Below, in pieces: positions 33,246-44,085 of a DNA stretch of 47,327 nt (its first letter is position 1; the number at the start of each line of letters is the position of its first letter). Source of the DNA: Nemertoderma westbladi (lineage: Eukaryota > Xenacoelomorpha > Nemertodermatida > Nemertodermatidae); NCBI GenBank assembly GCA_032718475.1, contig JAUCBJ010007424.1, positions 1-47,327 on the forward strand, written 5' to 3'. The position numbers and the translations under genes are program-made. The notes under the pieces are model-generated. The model was not told the DNA's origin, did no database searches, and was given only the letters and a program-made list of their open reading frames with translations.

Positions 33246-34814
33246 TGTGTTTAGTGAATGATGAACCGGATGAAATAATGGGGTTTACAAAATGCAAATA
33301 TTGAAAATTAAACACAAAACAACAAACTGGCAAAACTCACAATAGGCTACCGGTACAAGACTCTACGGGAAAACTTTAAATATTGTCAAACGCCTGTACC
33401 GTACGTAACGTACCGCGCCTACTAGGCTATTACATATTCTGATATTACAGTATTACGCCTCTCAGCATCTGTATAGGTGATAGGCCCTATGCAGCTATGT
33501 ACCGGTAGGCTATTATGTACATAGGACAAGCTGACAAGATTAGCCGTTGTGCTGATTTTAAAATAAAGAAAATCATATTGGTACTTGGTAGTACTGTAGT
33601 ATAGGAATGAAAACTAAATAGGCCAATCCTTCCAATAACTAAATCAAGTGTATAAGTAATACTGTAATAAACTACAACGTGACAAATGCTTAGCAAATAA
33701 CTGACTGCTGGCCTGAGACTGACTGACTGATAGCCATATAGGAAATCAATTTACTAGGTGCTTGCGGATGAATATTGAGAATCAATCCTATAAATTGATT
33801 AAGAGTTACTTTTGCAGCTTAATTCAACCAAAAATATAAATATTATTACATTACATTTTGTAGCAAAGAATAAGAAATAAAATTACAAATCTTTGAACGG
33901 CAAAATTATAAAGTAGTGCGTCCTACATTTTCATATCCCATTAAACTATCACCAGTCTTATAAATAGCTTTATTCGTGAATTCTTCCTTGGCTTCAAACG
34001 GTGGCAGGAGAGTTACCCAAGTTGAGCGCAGGAGGGGAGGGGATGATAGTTTGGCCACTGAACTGGCAGAAATACTTCCATCCCATTGGCCAAAGTGCTC
34101 AGGCCAAATACTACGAAGTGCACTCTGTCTCTGAGTGGATAGTGTAGTAAAATGAGTAATGCGTGAAGATAACATGAATCAACCTAGCTATAGCCTACCC
34201 AGTTGTAGTACCCCATCAGTTCCTGAGACACTCCTTTACCTATATTCTCGCCACCATGATGGTGTGGAGGGCGCGGCCAAATGCACAGTAATGTCAAATA
34301 TTTCTAGGTGAGAATGAAATTTTTAATTGAAATCGAAATTAAGATAGCCCTCCCTCAACTGCAATAAATCCTACATCAATTAATTATTTATATTTTTTGC
34401 ACAATGCCCGGTTTGCCGGATATATATATATATTAACCGGGAAGTAAGTAACGGTACTTTCCGAAATTAAAATTAGTCGTTCAAACAATACTCTATATGG
34501 ACCTGAAGCCTTATTTTTTCACACCCGAAATTCACCCATCATGGGCCAATTTAGACAAAATCTGGGGGGGGGGGGGGGGGGTATTTTGGCTGTAATTAAA
34601 TTAAAAAAAAATTAATTTCCCATAGATACAAAAGTTTGCAGACTACATTTATGTTACAATTTAAAGAAAGATGTGGACAATGATCTTATTCGCTCAGTTA
34701 TTGTTGCTGTCAACCAGCTAGGGAGTGATATCACTCATGGTAAGCGGCTGCAGTTGCGACTGCAACTGCCGCAACATGAAGATTGAATTATATGTTTATT
34801 GACTGGTTTGGCCA
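33246..34814. other. 14-3-3 upstream flank, no gene recognised
   Basis: Should contain the 14-3-3 promoter and 5' UTR, but no TATA box or clear untranslated exon was identified. A minus-strand frame of 89 codons with an ATG (34,175-33,906) shows no known domain. A G-run lies near 34,562-34,580, and several TACCGGTA-type palindromes occur (33,050; 33,352; 33,501). Confidence 0.45.
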
Positions 34815-35294
34815 TGTGGGGCGAGACACGTATGGCGAGCTATCAGCGAACTGATATAATTATACTATGGCCGTTTTTCAAAAGTCTGTGTGTGTGTATG
34901 TTGTGTGTGTGTAGGGGTGTGTGTGTGTGTGTCGGAAGCCAAAAATGTCGGAAGCCATAATCGAAGTTAATATCTTCAGCTAAATTGTATGGTTGAGTCA
35001 TTTTGAACGGTCTCTCCATGGAAATTATTTGTTTAGCACCATACGATTAAAGTTATTTTGCACAGAAATTAGATATCTGGAATCCATGTACCCCATTCCA
35101 TTATAGTTTTTTATTTTTTCAAGTGATTTGCGTTAATAAGCATAGATCTGATCATCTTCATAATCATATCATCCATAGGCTTCACATTTTAGGGCGACCG
35201 CCACACAACTCGCATTGCGACAAGGCGGCGTCCTACTTCATCAACATAACTTTGTCAGTTTTTAATTCACATTAAATAAATGTGCAATTATAAG

Positions 35295-35393
35295 TATATA
35301 TATACTGTAACAATGCTTGAAGTAAATAAAACAAATAAATGAAATGAAATGAAATGAAAAAATGAAATAATAAATGTATTTTTAATTGATTTA
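35295..35393 (+). repeat. AAATG-type simple repeat, possible retrotransposon tail
   Basis: AAATAAAACAAATAAATG followed by several AAATG units resembles the 3' tail of a non-LTR element. No coding remnant was seen upstream. Confidence 0.3.
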
Positions 35394-36394
35394 AACATAA
35401 TTAACATTGTAAATTCATACGCTGATTCCATTCTCCCCCATAGAGCCTAAGGCATGGCAAGGGCAGCCGTGCCCAATAATATTTCTTGAAGTTTTACATT
35501 AGTAACATTGCAAGCTAAAGTCTTTGACCAAGCCAGTGCCTAGGCTAGTACACAAGGACGGACATAGTAGTCCAGTAGAAGTTAAGTGTTAAAATTAATC
35601 TGGGTGCATCAAAGCAATAAACAAAATTTAAAGATGGTTACAGGACAAGTTGTATCTAGACAAGTTTTTCAAAATTATAAAAGAAACATTTTTATAGCCA
35701 AATTTTGTTTGTTTTTCTTTTAATTGTCCCCGTGGTGAAAGACTTAAGACCACTTTGAAATAATTAATTCATGTTTGTATCATCAGATAATAAATTGACT
35801 AAGCCTAAAGTAGGAGCTGTATTGAATGTTAACCAATTTAATATATAAATTACTACAATATTATATAATTCAACAAAATCCTATTAAAAATATTGCAAGT
35901 AACCAGGAAATTTAATATGTAATGTGTATAATATATATATAGTATGCATAGTAGTAATATATATATCAATATGTAATGCTGAACACAGAATACAGGTCGA
36001 CGCATGTCGATTTTACCCTGGAGAGGTATAATTTTGATTGCAACAATAATATTCATCCCCATCTGCTACAATTTGAAGAAGACTATTACATAATAATATC
36101 TATAATTAAAACAATTAATTATTATAATTCTATAGTTAATAAAAACAGTATATCATTCCGGGGATGGAATTTATAGGTCATCTAATATAAGTAATTGTTT
36201 AAAGATTAGCAAACAATACGATGTAATTGCATTGATAAAACCCATAAATAAAACTTGGATATAAAATGTAAAATCGGGATGCAAAAGATCACTTTCTGAG
36301 CTACGAAAGGAAAATTGGATACAACTTATCTGGATACAAGCGGTCCGTTTACCTTACAAAATGAAAAATACGAATGTGCGAAGTTAAGAACAGT

Positions 36395-36514
36395 CGGGGG
36401 GGGGGAGTGTCCGCGGGGGGGAAGTGTCTGGGGGGGAAGTGTCCGGGGGGAAAGTGTCCTACTTGAGCGGGGGGGAACTGTCCGGGGGGGAAGTGTCCGG
36501 GGGGGAAGTGTCCG
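36395..36514 (+). repeat. G-rich minisatellite
   Basis: Seven or so copies of a unit like GGGGGGGAAGTGTCC. Each unit begins with six to nine G, so the plus strand has several closely spaced G-tracts able to form quadruplexes. Confidence 0.85.
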
Positions 36515-36746
36515 AACACCCATCTCAACAGACATCAATTCATTTGCCTGTGCCTACCAACGTGTGCTCCATAACATAACATATATTCTTGATTTCCATC
36601 ACCTCTCACCACAATTATTATTAGTAATTAAAAGTTTCAATTCGGTTTGTCTTTCCGTTATCTGGTTATTCAGTGATTGCATTATTAATAAATAAATGTT
36701 TTAAAATATATCTTACGAAATATGGTTAATAATTAAAACTTGTCGC

Positions 36747-37000
36747 TAACATTCTCGCTATGGGGGTTTTAAAGAGTGTTGATTACATTTCTGATGTCAG
36801 TTTTCACGTTTACATAAATCTAGTCTGTCTGTCTGTCGGTCTTTCTGTCAGTCAGTCTGTCAAAACATAAAAGAGAATTCAAATTAACTAACATTCTCGC
36901 TATGGGGGTTTTAAGGGGTGCTGATTTCATTTCTGATGTCAGTTTTCAGGTTTACATAAATCTAGTCTGTCTGTCTGTCGGTCTCTCTGTCAGTCTGAAC
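36747..37000. repeat. Tandem duplication of 142 bp with (GTCT)n
   Basis: Two copies beginning TAACATTCTCGCTATGGGGG (36,747 and 36,889) both run through TTTCTGATGTCAGTTTTCA and TAAATCTAGTCTGTCTGTCT. They differ at a few bases. Confidence 0.85.
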
Positions 37001-38229
37001 TACTGTACTGTGGTTGGCATTACGCCATATACCTAACACTAATAATACAGTCTACAATACAGCCTATCTACAGTACAGAATGGATTTTTTGCCACGAAGA
37101 GCAATAAATGTCATTAATACTCCACCAGTATACCTTCTCCAAGAGCCTTCCAATAAAACATGTATTCCAGCATGACGTCCACTGCACGTCTTCGTGCTGT
37201 CCATTGTGACGTGCAGTGGACGTCATAGGCTCTAAGGGGTTAAGCAACACGGTCCCTACTTCGCCCTGTCGACACCCCAGCCATTTTTCACCAATCCTTT
37301 TTTAGAGTTTTTTTAATTTTTTTGGTATTGGTGAAAGTTCTACAACATTAGTAGATATGTTTTTTATGATAGCTAGTGTTTTTTTGCTAGCTAGTATTTT
37401 TTGAAATTATAAAAAATGTGAAAGTCCATGATATTTCAGGTTAAACTGTTGAAGAATATATTATTGACCAAAATAATTTCCAAAAATTACTAGATCGTAA
37501 AAAATACTAGCTATATACCATAAAAAATCTACAAAGGTTCTAGAACATTCACTAATATAAAAAAGCACTCAAAATCACAAAAAAATAAAGGTTAAAAAAC
37601 TCATTCGGGACTCTTTTGCTTAAGGAGTCAAAATTGTAGAAAAAATTCCCGAAGTTTGCGACGTTTGCAAAATTCGCGAAGAATCCGTCAGTTTCTGTGC
37701 CCTAATGGTTTCGTGACGAAACAATAAAATCTTACACACTTAACACACACGAACTAATTTAATGTGGGTATTAGAATGCCTGAATAATTAAATAGAAATT
37801 GAATTAATGAACGCTATTTCAACATGAAATCTACGGAATCAATACACAACACACGCACACTACTTGCATACTACTGTACATACGCATACGCATACTACAT
37901 TGCAACTTATATTTGGCTACCTTTTAGGCCTAATGGGTGACTAATATAATTATTCACCCCTATATATTTGTAGCCTTTTTAGTTTGTGCCTCTAATTGAA
38001 TCAAACATTAAACTAAAATATATGTCACAATATTGGTCTGTCGGTAGCTGGTCAATGAATCTCTCATAAATTTGTTAATTAGTCGCTGCTCAATCATTGA
38101 ACATTTGAACACGTGCTGCTCGAAGACCCCACAACGTGTCCCTCTGACTCACTCAGACTCTCTGTTCCATTACACCACATGACTCACTCACTCCTTTCAC
38201 TCATTTACTTAGGCATTGGTAAAACATTA

Positions 38230-38499
38230 CTCACTTTTTTTATAAGCAAAAACTTTATTACTTCGAAAGATATTTCACCTCTCCTTGAAAATCTCAAGTT
38301 ACCAAATTTCTTTACTAGAAAGCTCCGATCCTTAGACGTTTTACGTTACTGGAAAGCTACAGAATTTCGCAATTTTTTTTCTATAATTTGCGATTTGTTC
38401 ATTTTATTTAAAAGAGGTGGACACAAATTTGACTATTTTAGTGGCATGTTTCTCTACTGTTCTTTATTTATTACTAAACGATCAAGTTCGTCAAAATAA
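38230..38499 (+). pseudogene. Fragment of a transposase-domain protein (EnSpm/CACTA-like)
   Basis: RKLRSLDVLRYWKATEFRNF followed by a hydrophobic FDYFSGMFLYCSLFI resembles the RKPRSL...RWKATEFR...HFL pattern I recall from animal transposase-domain-containing proteins linked to EnSpm/CACTA elements. Only about 85 residues are present. The frame upstream comes from other repeat sequence, and TAA follows. It may be one exon; no partner exon was found. Confidence 0.45.
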
Positions 38500-39220
38500 C
38501 TAGCATAATGTCGCTTTCGTTTGGTAACCTTGGGGTGCCAATGTTTTGTCACATTGCATACCGGTCTACCGAGAGCCTGTTAAATAGAATACGACAATCA
38601 GATAACATCATTTTAGGTGCTGTATACAGTACAATATTTGTAAACCTACTGTATCTCACGCATTTTCAGATTTAATCCCCTGTGTAGTAGGGCCCCCTAA
38701 GTAACTGTAGTTTTTGTAGCAGATTGTTCGGTGTTTATACTGTACTGTGTAATATAATAATATAGTAATATAATTAGTATCTAATATTTCGTGCTGTGCT
38801 ATTTCGGTTTTACTATGGGCCCTTGCGGCTTGGAATAATAATAAATATAAATGATTCAGATTATCTAATCACTTTCATACGTAAGAACATAGCTATTTGG
38901 GGCGGCCCTAAACACTGTCTTTGCACATTTTATCGCATTTGCCTAGACAAGTTGAGATGTTTGGTTCCTTGCAGTTCTCGTCGGCTGCTACATTTGAGAG
39001 TGCCTTTTACAGTACCATTTAAAGTGTTTGGTTTCAGGCAGCAGCACTCCACTACTACCCAACCCTTTCTTATTACTCACCAAGGAGAAACCAGGTTGTA
39101 CCCCGTGGCGTCGCATCATCACCATGCGCCCCCCGACAAATTTTGCCTGCGTCCCATAATAGTGCGTTAAAAAGAGAAATTGTAATACAAGTCGTACTGC
39201 AAGATTAGGCTTGTGCGACC
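38500..39220. other. No gene recognised
   Basis: A plus-strand frame of 124 codons (38,796-39,170) has no known domain. A poly-C run follows at about 39,221. Confidence 0.4.
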
Positions 39221-40090
39221 CCCCCCCCCCCCCCCGCCCCCTCCTCCCCTATTATATTAAAAGTAACACAATCTGAATTTCGTAGAAAAATATCTGAGAT
39301 ATGGGAGTTCGATAGTTGCAGGTTTTTTTTATCTGCACGAGGCTATTGATTGATTGATTGATTTCATTTCAACATAATAAGGAGCGATAGACCCAACACC
39401 AACATAATACTGTAACAAACACAAGATACAATAGATTGATTTACAATATTTATGGTGTGAATTCGAATTCGTGTGAGCTCCACAGCTCCACATAGTAACT
39501 AGTGCCACTAGTTGGTGGGTATCACGCGAATACTCGAAATAGTGTGCTGGACAGCCCCGCGTCCATAAGCAACTTAACCTATAAAATGAGTGACAATTTT
39601 TATACATAATGACCCGGACCCATAAAGTTAAATCTACAGTAAGACAATCTTACTGTAAGAAATTGCATAGAAGGCAAATAGAGAAAAAATAATAACGACG
39701 AAGACCACCTTGAATTTTGGATTCCAAATTTTATTCAAATAATATATTCTGTGTATGTACAGTATATGGACCATAGTTACTTTATTAGGCCTATAGATTG
39801 TTGCAACCTACTGTAGGAGCTATTTAATCCCATGAAATAAATACACCATATTCTGGAACTTTTTGTTTATGTATGAATAGCTTCATAATAGAATGAGTAA
39901 AGAGGTATTTAAAATCATTGTTGCCCAGCTACGAATAGAAAAAACAAAATGTTCCAGAATATGGTGTTTTTATTTAAATTGCGCGCAGTGACAAAACCAT
40001 GCAATTTTTGAATGCAGCTACAGTATTCTACTGTACGACTAAATTCAGACTGTGATACTTGGAATCCTTGCATGATTATCGTAACATCGC
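39221..40090. repeat. Second, disrupted fold-back element
   Basis: AGTAACACAATCTGAATTTCG and GCACGAGGCTATT on the left, and TCTGTACT-free sequence ending TGGAATCCTTGCATGA on the right, match internal parts of the 22,051-22,802 fold-back element. The two parts are separated by a retrotransposon end. An inner inverted repeat (39,835-39,976) has arms AATACACCATATTCTGGAAC and its near complement, the same motif as at the centre of the first element. Confidence 0.55.
39344..39605 (-). mobile_element. 3' end of a non-LTR retrotransposon (minus strand)
   Basis: (TGAT)n at 39,344-39,362 on the plus strand is an (ATCA)n tail on the minus strand. The sequence next to it ends in a VEMKSINQSI-like reading typical of L2/CR1 3' ends. 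It sits inside the fold-back element. The upper border is uncertain. Confidence 0.45.
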
Positions 40091-40859
40091 ATGCAGCGAT
40101 TATCGCATGCAGCGTAACATAATTATCAGGCGAAATTTTGCGAAAAGAATTCTGAAGCGCTAGGTGGCACTGAAAATTTAGACTAATTTTTTAGATTTCT
40201 TATAAATATTATTATAAATAGTATTAAATTTTATTAAGAAAAAATTTCAAAAAGTTGTCTGATACTTTTATGCCGGATGGCTATGTAAACACACATAAAT
40301 TTTCAGACTAATGGCACCACAAAAATTGTAGAAGTAATAGGGTTTTGATTTTTAAAATTTCATTAAAAAAATATTTGGAGATAATCGAACTTTCATTATA
40401 CCGTACATACAGTAGTAATAGTAATTTCCAAGGTCTCCCTCCCTAAATGGAAATTGTTACGTATAACTTGAAAACTAAAAGACCTATTAAATAGCGGTTT
40501 TCAGAAACACCAAAAACATACAGCATGATCGATCATAAAAATAATTTCGTAATATTTGGACCAAGATTGTGTCCCTAGGGATGCGACAGAGCTAAAATTT
40601 CATCCGGAGCCGGAGTGTAAAAGCCTTTGCTGAATTGCCCCGTTATTTTTATTATCTTTTACATTAAAATACTCTGTAGTTGATTTAATAGGTGTAAGAG
40701 ACCGTATTATTGCTGTATCGGTGTTTTTAGAGGATCTAAGAGCTATTTCCTCCGTATGTGTACTGTGAAAGGCATAGTTGATGATTCTATGGCAATTCGT
40801 GACGCAATAGGTGATAGCTACTCTTGAACAGTAGTTACTATGACTACGGTTAACAGCTG

Positions 40860-41835
40860 ATATTCATACGTGTTGATTTTCTTTGTTCTACGGCGTCTCT
40901 CAGTTCAGTCAGCCAATCAGAGCGTTTTTATGGCTCTTGTACAGAAATTTCCGAGAAATCACGTAATGCTTTATGTGCAGTGTTTACATTCTGTCCTGAG
41001 CCAGGAGAGAGCGGCTTGGAAACATTTTGTGCTTTTCTGTTTTAGTCTAACACTAGTAGGCTTAATTATAAGGACATATATCCGTTATCTGATGTCTGAT
41101 CACTGATGAACTAAACATAACTGACTGATGATCTGCATGTACCACATACCTGTGCATACGTTTATATTGTTATACTGCTATTTACTGTCGGTTCTTCATA
41201 ATATGGTTGATGAATTATTATATTTGGAATAACGATAAATAACCCCGAAAACCCAATATTCTTGATATACCGAAGGTAAGAGAGAAAGGTTACATATAAC
41301 GATTGTGACTTATGTTAAAGTGGTTTGAAGTGAATCTAATGTTATTTGATAGACCCTACATGAGTCGGTCCGTGTTCCTTTTATATGTGGCTAAAATCAG
41401 TGAAGATCGGCAGATCAGTGTGCAGTATTGTGCAGCAATGTGTATGAGTGAGTCTGATAACGAAGCATTTCCTAAAGAATGCGCCATATATGTGAATTAT
41501 AACTAAGCCATATCGTTGTGAGTAGTTTAAGTCATAACTCTGTTTATATAGATAGAGCGCCACGTCCTAAAGGAACTGTTAATATTCCCCGAAGGTGAAT
41601 AATATTGTCAGAGATTATATAATACTGTCAGTCGAATAATACATTAAGCTTACATAGCAATAAGATTAAGCCGTCAAACCCAATCTCCCGGGTATATCCA
41701 GCGGGTGAATGATCGCGCACAGATTGGTTTCGACTAGTGTAGTGAATTAAATACTTGTCATAGGCTAAAAGTGATTTATTATCTAGAAGACATCCTAATT
41801 TGGCGGGTTAAACTGCCAAAGGTCTGAAAGCGCGA
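40860..41835 (+). repeat. Dispersed repeat, copy B
   Basis: Aligns with copy A (4,440-5,450). Both contain CAGCCAATCAGAGCG, the small ORF, and GAGCGCCACGTCCTAAAGGA, and both end AAACTGC(C/T)AAAGGTCT. Divergence is moderate with small indels. Here it stands alone, without the zinc-knuckle ORF upstream. Confidence 0.6.
41312..41506 (+). CDS. Small ORF conserved between two repeat copies (copy B)
   Basis: Sixty-four residues from ATG to TAA. It shares start codon position and core motifs (RQISVQYCA, DNEAFPKECA) with the 71-residue frame at 4,901. Function unknown. Confidence 0.3.
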   Translation: MLKWFEVNLMLFDRPYMSRSVFLLYVAKISEDRQISVQYCAAMCMSESDNEAFPKECAIYVNYN

Positions 41836-41908
41836 ACAATGACGGATATAGCTTCTTTATTGCAGTAAGCAATAAAGTTGAAAGTACCGGTCAACCGGTA
41901 AACCTGAA

Positions 41909-42022
41909 CGGTACATCTGTAGGTCAGTAGGCCCAACTGCCAGAACCGGTACTGCTGTAGGCCCGTAGGTCCAACTGCCAGAACCGGTACTTCTGTAGGT
42001 CCGTAGGCCTAACTGTCCTAAC
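41909..42022. repeat. Three tandem copies of a 38-bp unit
   Basis: Each unit starts CGGTAC, then TGTAGG and GTAGG motifs, then CAACTGCCAGAAC or a variant. Each junction carries the palindrome ACCGGT. Confidence 0.85.
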
Positions 42023-42204
42023 CGGTACTTCCCGTATAAGTACATTAGTATTATTCGATTTGATTGTTGTATACCGGTAGGCTGTTTAAGAGATTAGGGA
42101 CTGTACACCCCTTGTTTCTTTTGGAGCTTACTTATTTCTGTCAGTTTTATTTGTTTGTAGGCCAGTATTGAACAGAAGGCGTGTAAGCCTGATCAGATTG
42201 TGCA

Positions 42205-42785
42205 GACAATTTGTAGGTTGAACTGTTGTCTGATTGCTGTTAAGTCTGAACGGATTGCAGTGTGTGTAGATCACCTGTCCGATAAAGAACGGTTAGGAAG
42301 TAGGGGCAGCCAATGCTGTAAGGTAAACCCCCAACTAAAGAATAAGTCGTACTACTGGGTTAGAACGCATACTACCTAATCATTTCGGAGTCTGCATGTC
42401 CTGTAGTTTATTTAGGCTTGAGAGTAGTCTGCCATCGTTTAGTCTGTACTTTGTTTGTGTAGTCTGTACAGGTAGCGTATAATATTTATTTAGATAATTT
42501 GTAGGCTGGATAGTTGTCTGGCTGTTATTAGGTCTGAACGGATTGCAGTGTGTGTAGAGCCTCTGTCCGATAAAGAACGGTTAGGAAGTAGGGGCAGCCA
42601 ATGCTGTAAGGTAAACCCCCAACTAAAGAATAAGTCGTACTACTGGGTTAGAACGCATACTACCTAATCATTTCGGAGTCTGCATGTCCTGTAGTTTATT
42701 TAGGCTTGATAGTAGTCTGTCAGTGTTTGGTCTGCATTTTGTTTGAGTGGTTTGTACGCGTAGCGTAATATTTATTATTCAGAGT
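42205..42785. repeat. Direct duplication of about 308 bp with a 147-bp identical core
   Basis: The copies start near 42,209 and 42,497. The outer parts are visibly diverged, but 42,275-42,421 and 42,563-42,709 look identical (CTGTCCGATAAAGAACGG through TTTAGGCTTGA). It could be part of the untranslated or LTR region of the following BEL/Pao element. Confidence 0.85.
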
Positions 42786-44085
42786 TTATGCGATTATTGG
42801 CAACATTCATTCCCCAAGTTTGTTCCTACAATAATTGTGTTTGTTATACATACCGCTATAGTTAAATTAACCCCGGTACTACACGGGCTGCTTGGCGTAG
42901 GTAAAGACTGGTGATTTTGTGCACCGGTCACTCCAGCAGATGCCGTGGTTCTTTTAGCTGTTCAAGTATATTTAACTACTGATTATATGTTGTACAAGTA
43001 CTCGTACCTAATTTAGGGTTTAGTGTACAGTGCTTTCCGAAAGTAATTAGTGTAGACATTATATTTGTGTTGTAAAGTGGTTGATAGGCACGTTCGATTA
43101 GCTCTATTAACTTCTAGGTAGGAACACTCCGTGATACATAACGTAGTACCTATAGCGATACGGCTATAGGTCGTCAGGCGGTGGTATTTTCCTATCTGGA
43201 CAACGCAGTGTATTTTACTACTACTTATTATTTTCAAATACCGTAGTACCCTGTCCGTTGTAATAACCAGATTCTAACCCTTTGTTAGACTGGTTTGTAG
43301 ACTTCTTGTAAAATTACCCTGAAAATTCGTATTTTGTGTTTTTGTAAATTTTTGTGTTTATTTAGAGATTGTAATCTCACCCGAATTGTACGTAATTTGT
43401 AGTATTAAGTAACTTAGGTAAATTAGAATTATTTGTTTTAGTGTCCTATAAGTAACACTTCACTGAAAGCGTACCGCTTTGTGTAGTGATTACCCCAGAA
43501 ATAATAACATTTATTTCAAATACTGACTAAACCCATTAAAACGGGTATATATATATTATAAATCAAATCTAACGATTTATAAATAGTAGGCCTACCATAC
43601 AACCATTAGGTCTCAATATCAGTTGGATTACTGCTCAAAAAACGGTAATAAAGTAAGTAAAGTAACCAAGTAACCCTAAAATTCAGAAATTCAATTATTT
43701 AAAATAATTGATATACCGGTATTTACGATAGGCCTATTATCTTTATTTCTATAAATTTAGGCTGAAATTATACCGGTACTTGTAATTAATTCTAGTCCAG
43801 AATTATATATACTACAAACTGTAAGCTGTATACCGGTATTCCCGATAGGCCTATTATATATTTATATATATTTGTGCTAAAATTATACTGGTATTCTGTG
43901 ATAAACCTAGTCTGTAATAATAGTTATATATACTATAAGCATACCGGTATTCTAATATATTATATATATCACGCTACACTGAGTAGCAGTATCGCTAATT
44001 AATTACTAGGCTAGCAGTTAATACTGAATTACTAGACTTGCTTAGACTGTAATATAGCAGTAGGCATTCAACTGTATCCATAAAC
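42786..44085. other. AT-rich leader of the BEL/Pao element; LTR not resolved
   Basis: No gene. Two tandem units of about 117 bp (43,712-43,828 and 43,829-43,940) share TACCGGTATT, then ACGATAGGCCTATTAT. An LTR and primer-binding site should lie somewhere upstream of 44,086, but no second LTR is available for comparison. Confidence 0.4.

Larger units (their letters stand above)
34815..38139 (+). mobile_element. Candidate long, divergent member of the Helentron-like family
   Basis: Starts TGTGGGGCGAGACACG, then GGCGAGCTATCAGCGAACTGA, aligning with the first 45 bases of copies 1 and 2. It ends ACACGTGCTGCTCGAAGACC then CCACAACGTGT, aligning with their ends; ACACGT and ACGTGT can pair. A (GT)n microsatellite occupies the place of the (GTC)n tract. 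The 3.3-kb interior differs from copies 1 and 2 and carries no recognisable Rep/helicase. It includes a G-rich minisatellite and a 142-bp duplication. The two ends could belong to separate elements. Confidence 0.4.

Noticed and set aside
32780-33304. 174-codon plus-strand frame
   Set aside because: Antisense shadow of 14-3-3 exons 1 and 2.
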